Of a DNA stretch of 64,000 nucleotides, positions 28,442 to 34,400 are shown piece by piece. Each line of letters opens with the position of its first letter. Position 1 is the stretch's first letter. The translations under genes were made by a program, and so were the position numbers. The DNA is from Gonocerus acuteangulatus (Eukaryota; Arthropoda; Insecta; Hemiptera; Coreidae). Where the stretch lies: positions 89,865,196 through 89,929,195 of the forward strand of contig OX328124.1 in NCBI GenBank assembly GCA_946811695.1. The letters are read 5' to 3'. Under the pieces are notes generated by a model. It had not been told where the DNA came from. It searched no databases and saw only the letters and a list, made by a program, of their open reading frames with translations.

Positions 28442-31400
28442 TATAAAAATCCACTCCGTTAGACCGATTTTCACCAAACTTGGCATACATGTATGTCTTA
28501 TGTGTTATAGGTTAGGTCAAAGTCGTCTAGGACTCAAAGTTGGGAGGTCACGAAACAGTTACAGGTTCGTGTTATTAGATTTTAATAATACTCTTTTGGT
28601 TTCTAATTTTTTTAGGCTCTTCTATATGCCGAAAGTAGGTGTAGCATGGCACGCTGGGTAACAGCTAGTTAACAAATAAAAAGGAAGATGTACCATTGGG
28701 CCTAGATGCAATAAGCCCAGAACCAGAAGAAGAAGAAGAAGCAGGTGCCCAACAGGAGACTGTCAATGGAAATGATTCAGATGAAGAGCCATTCTATGGT
28801 TTTAATGAAGATGGCCCAGAAGATGAAAATGAAACTCGATATCATCTTAGAGATCGTGAAGCGTTGAGAAAGCCAGAGCGGTATTCTCTTATTTCCTCTT
28901 CTCTATTTGACTCTCAAATTACCTATGAAAATGCTATGACAGGTGAATTGAAGGATAATTGGAGACAAGCTATTCAGAAAGAGCTTGATGTTCTAAATGA
29001 TGCTGAAACCTGGACAGTCGTAGATAGGCCTGATAATACGTCAGTAATGACATCTAAGTGGGTTTTTAGGATTAAAACTGATAACAAAAATCAGCCATTA
29101 GAGTACAAAGCTAGACTGGTTGCTAGAGGCTTTGAAGAAAAGAATGATACCGATATTTCAGATCTTTATGCTCCGGTGGCAAAACTCACATCATTGACAA
29201 TTCTTTTAGCTGCTGCATGACAAAAGAACTATTCTGTTTATCAGATGGATGTTCAAGGCGCATTTTTATATAGTGAAATTAAAGAAGACGTATATATGTT
29301 TCCACCTGAAAAACTTAATATACAAAAAGGCAAAGTTCTAAAACTAAACAAGGCACTTTATGGCCTAAAAAAATCTCCTCTGTACTGGACTGAGATTACT
29401 TAATTTTATAGGAATGTAGGACTTTTTTTGTGAACCGTTAATAATAGTTAAATTGGATGTTTTGTTTGTTTGTATGTACACATTGTTACATTATATTCAT
29501 TTCAGTATTGTAATTGTATTATTAGTAAGTTTATTTGTTTGTTTGGAAATATTTTCATTGAGGGTGGGTATGAAACCTAGCAATTCAAATATTTCTTTGT
29601 ATTACAAGTATATCTATGTCTCCATGACAACGAAAAACAGATGGAGTATGATAAAAGAGAGCTTTAGGCTGGAATGTACAATACTTATTGAAAAATGCTA
29701 ATTATAATACTTTTTACTCAAATAGTTTTTTACTTAATGCCCTTAGAGTGTTTTCTAATAGTCTGCCTTTAAAGAATAGGCCACGGGGATTGTTTAGTTT
29801 TCATAAAGAGTGATTATTTATTTACCAAAAAGGATAACCAAAAGTGAAGTGACAGAGAAAATATTTTTATTGAATAAGGAAGTAAATAATTACATGAAAA
29901 GAACATTTAATTAGAATGCCAAAAAAAATATTTTTTCTGGTAAATGTCAAGGAGCGTGGTCTCCACGCCGATCCTTTTGAAACTTTGCACTATAACGTAT
30001 TTTGATGCACTAAACACGAATCCGTTAAAAAAAAAGCTCGCTTTTCACTAGGAAAGAAGTTATGAAACACTAAAGTTCACTGTTATGGAGGTTATAAAAG
30101 ACGGGGGTAACGGCGAATTTGTAAACACGCGCATGTGCAATAGTCCTTAATGACGAAGTGTCATTGAAATTTAGACTCACCTTGTGGTAGCTGACTTGGT
30201 CGTAAATTGTCGCTTTTGGGCATACGTGCTATGCGTTTCCGCTCGCTCCGCTCGCTCAAGAAAATATCAAAACCCCTAGCCAATCCAACTCGCTAAAATT
30301 AATAGAATTCTATTAATTTTAGCGAGTTGGATTGACTAGGGGTTTTGATATCTTCTTGAGCGAGCGGAAACGCATAGCACGTATGCCCACAAGCGACAAT
30401 TTACGCATAAGCTTACTTATTACATTATTATTACATAAGCTTACTTATTACATTACTTATTACATTATTGTTAATTAAAAAATTGATTAAATCTATTCTA
30501 TTGTGAATTAAAACAATAAATTCGTGCAGCTTCATTATAAAGACCACTCGAACTATTCTAAGGAATTAAATGGCGCAAATTAGAACGCATGAATCATAAA
30601 GGCATTAGCGAATTATGAAGGGACTTCTGTTATATAATATTTGTCAACAGCAAAAAAAAAAAATTTTAAAGAATGGTTTATTATTTAAAAAAAATATTTT
30701 TGAAATAAATAAGTGGTGATAAATTGAAATAATTGGTGGTAAATTTCAATTAGACATCCTTATTACGAACTATTCCATACCCGCGCATGCGCATGTTGAC
30801 AAACATAGTAGGTTACATTACCTTTTAGAACCCGCACAACAGTGAACTTAAATGTTTCATAACTTCTTTCCTAGTGAAAAGCGAGCTTTTTTTTTAACGG
30901 ATTCGTGTTTAGTGCATCAATATACGTTATAGTGCAAAGTTTTAAAAGGATCGGCGTGGGGCCCTCGCTCCTTGACATTTACCTTTTTTCCTTCCAGAGT
31001 CTCACAAAAATAAGGTACTTATGAGACGAATCAAAGAATAACATGTAAGCGATACATATACACAGAAATTGATGATACATAAATAACGCCCTTCAAAAGG
31101 ACCCAAACAAAACTTACCACTACAGCTTACAAAACTTACCGCTTGATATCACAATAACTTATCACATCAGTGGCCCTCAGTTCCGAAGCGAAGAGATGGC
31201 CTTGTTACAAAAGAGGCTGCCCACAAAGCATACCAGCCCGTCACAAAAGTGGCTATCAGTCTTAAATGGGTTAAGAGTTTCTTGTCAACTGAAAGAGTGC
31301 CATTGATAGGAAGTAATCAAATATTAAGAACATTCCAATGTCAATTGGCTTGGCTATCTACAACATTTTTCTCAAATTAAAATAGACTAAATTGCCCTCA

Positions 31401-34400
31401 AGGACGAAATAAATCTGTTCAATATTGGCACACTCTGTAGATTCATATTCAGGCATCCTCCTAATATTAGAATTACTTATTTATATATATTTTTTATTTT
31501 CAGAAATTGGTGTCAATTTACGTCCAAGTTCATTAATAAAGTATGATTTCATGGGATCATGGAGGTCAACACTGTCTGAAAAGATTCGTGTTGGTTTTAC
31601 GACCACTAATCCTAAAGGATTTCTTCTTGGCTTCTTTTCAAGCATTTCTGGAGAATATCTTGTAATATCTATTTCTAACAGTGGTAAGTTACTATTTTTC
31701 TTTGTGCTGAGTGGTGGATAATGTTATTTTAATTTATACCATAAGTAATTTATTAGAAATAATATATTGACATTAAAAAAAATATATATATCTTTTTAGA
31801 TGTGATTTTTTAAAATCTATGCCTAGCAGTTATTTTTTAGGTTTTTAGTTTGGGTTTTAATCCAGTTTTTTCTGTTGTATGCTTGGATGTCAACATTATC
31901 ACTGCAGTGCACCTCACTTTTCTAAAAAATAAAAAAATAAAATAACTTGATTAATAATGTTAAACAAAATCTGTACCTATTCATCTAACAACATCTTGAG
32001 TTGTATAAAAACACTCCAACCGATTGTTTTACTACTGATGTAATTTATTTCAGGTCATTTAAAAGTTGTGTTTGATTTTGGATTTGAAAGACAAGAATTC
32101 ATATTTCCAAATAAACATTTTGGATTAGGCCAGTACCATGATATTCGGCTCTCTCGAAAAAATAGTGGATCTACAATGCTTCTGCAGGTACTAACTTTAT
32201 TAGATATTGTTTTAGTTTTAATTTGTTATAATTCTCATATTTTTAGTTGTCTTCGTAATTAAGCGGAAACCTGCACAACAGAGGATATCTGCATGCTTTT
32301 ATGTTTTCTTCAATTTCATCATATATTTTAAATTGATTTTAATTTTTATACAAATGTATTTTTTTTCTTATGAAATATGTATTTGCTGAATAATATATTT
32401 TTTTCAGGTGGACAATTATGAACCAAAAGAATTTCATTTCAAAGTAAAGGAATCAGCAGATGCCCAATTCAATAATATTCAGTATTTATATATTGGAAGA
32501 AATGAATCTATGACAGAAGGATTCATAGGTTGTGTTTCAAGAGTGGAATTCGATGAAATTTATCCACTGAAACTTTTATTTCAACAGGATGGTCCTTCAA
32601 ATGTGAGATCTCTTGGAGGTAATCTGAAACGATCTTTTAAAGTAGTCTAGATGTTTTTGGTCAAAAACTGCCAAAAATTACTATTTGCTATTTAAAAAGT
32701 CAAGCTAAGGGTAGGATATGTTGTAAAACAGCCTCCTCCACTGTTACGTTTTCATTGAAATAAGAGGCATTTTGTAATATACCAAACCTCTGATTTCATA
32801 TTGTTGAAAGAAAGAACTTGTACAAAAATTGTTCCTGCTTAAAAAGAGTAAAATCTGATTAATATTATTTAATGATTTATTTGTATTTATGAGAGAGGAA
32901 TTTTGGCTCATTGTTAAAGCAATCAACTCATGTTCTGGAGGATCAAAAATGTTCGAAACTCGAGCAGACTCAAGATTCTATCTTCTAATGTCATCGTTGA
33001 AAGGTCAGTGTTGGGGTTTTTAGGCTCTTTCACCCTTTAACACTTTCAGGACCAATAGCTTCGAAGAAAATTTCCATCAGGGCCCAAGTCTTATTTTGTA
33101 TATTTATTTCGGCAAATGTATAAAAAAAAAAAAAAAAGTGAAGACAATTTTAAAATTATGTATTTTTGATGGTTCTGCTGATGCATATGCCATGACGCTG
33201 GGCCCACAGAACACATCTCTCGCACGCATATGCCACGATGCTGGGCCCTGAAAGTGTTAACCTATCGATGCGATACGGGCTAGGGAGAGTAATGTCCTTG
33301 AAGGAGGCGGGGTGCGTCCACTACCTACTCCCTCTACAGGTGTACCAAACTCCCTCTCCTAGAGCTGCCCTATGCACCCATAATTTTTTTTTTTTTTTTA
33401 CATAGACCTCTAAGTAGGACCGAAGTGAATGCTCATGACATCTAATTGTAAAATATAAAGTATGCTCCCTCATTTTGAGTTCTAGCTTCATTTGGTAAAT
33501 TAAACCTCCAGTGTATGCTCACTTTAGATAATGTAAAAATTTCTAGTATTTTGCAGTAGCCGTAAGGCTCTAATTAAAAAGTACACTATCTAGGGGACGC
33601 TTGTTACTAATCATCATTTTCATGTTCATCTTGCAGATGTGTATTAATTGAAATGATTTATTTACTACCATTGAGGTACGCATCAAACCTACAATAACAA
33701 TTTAAAACAAAATTTACTTACTTTTCCTCCCTATATTTTTCTTTCTGTTTCATTCTGAAACCAAATGCACATTCCATTTAAAACATTGCAGCTGAAAATG
33801 AGTTTTCTTCTCTTGAAATAGTAAAGGAATCGAAGAAAATAAATTATTATTAAAAAAAAAAAAAAAAAATCAGTCCTGTAACATGCCACGAGGGCCCTGA
33901 GGGGCAGATACTATAGAGGTATCTGATTCATGACCATACGGCACACTAGGGAGATAGTGTGGTCAGTACTATGCTCCGGCTGCCTGATTTTCCCCTTGGC
34001 TGCTTCGACTGCTAGAGTCATTAGCACCAACCAAGGTACCCATTATTAAATTAATTAAAGGCTGGGTTGGCCTAGGGACGGTCAGGGAGGTCAAATTCAA
34101 CCGGTGAACGAAGACACTAGAAGAAAAAATCTTTAGTGCTTGCTCGGGATTTGAACTCAGGCCTCCAGCTTATTAGTCCAGTGCTCTACCACTTAGCTAA
34201 CCTCGCCCCCGAAAATAAATTATTATTATTTAAATTTTATCGTCCATTATTTATTGACTAAAAATAAATTTGAAGACTTTTATTTATTCAATAAAAAAGA
34301 AAGAATATTGGTCAAGGTAAAAAAAAAAAAAAAAAAATTGAACTAATTCGTTTGTAACGAGCACACGTCTCACAGACACATGTTACTTATAACATTCAAA

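Larger units (their letters stand above)
22236..29936 (+). mobile_element. Ty1/copia LTR retrotransposon, defective, with three nested insertions
   Basis: Order gag, zinc knuckles, protease, integrase, RT on the + strand. Evidence for its ends: 22549-22711 recurs as about 29577-29758, and 22236-22370 recurs in part as about 29760-29870. A copia-type primer site ggttatgggcccag sits at 22712, matching an internal stretch of initiator tRNA-Met as in Drosophila copia. It is interrupted at 23442-24551, 25548-27190 and 27775-28668. It also carries an in-frame stop in gag and loses everything after the first half of RT, including the YVDD box and RNase H, so it is dead. The LTR-like blocks at the 3' side are out of order, so that side is rearranged. 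Confidence 0.88.

Noticed and set aside
34140..34210. Possible tRNA gene on the minus strand
   Set aside because: The boxes are good but acceptor-stem pairing is absent and the sequence is continuous with a repeat body flanked by an 18-base duplication.
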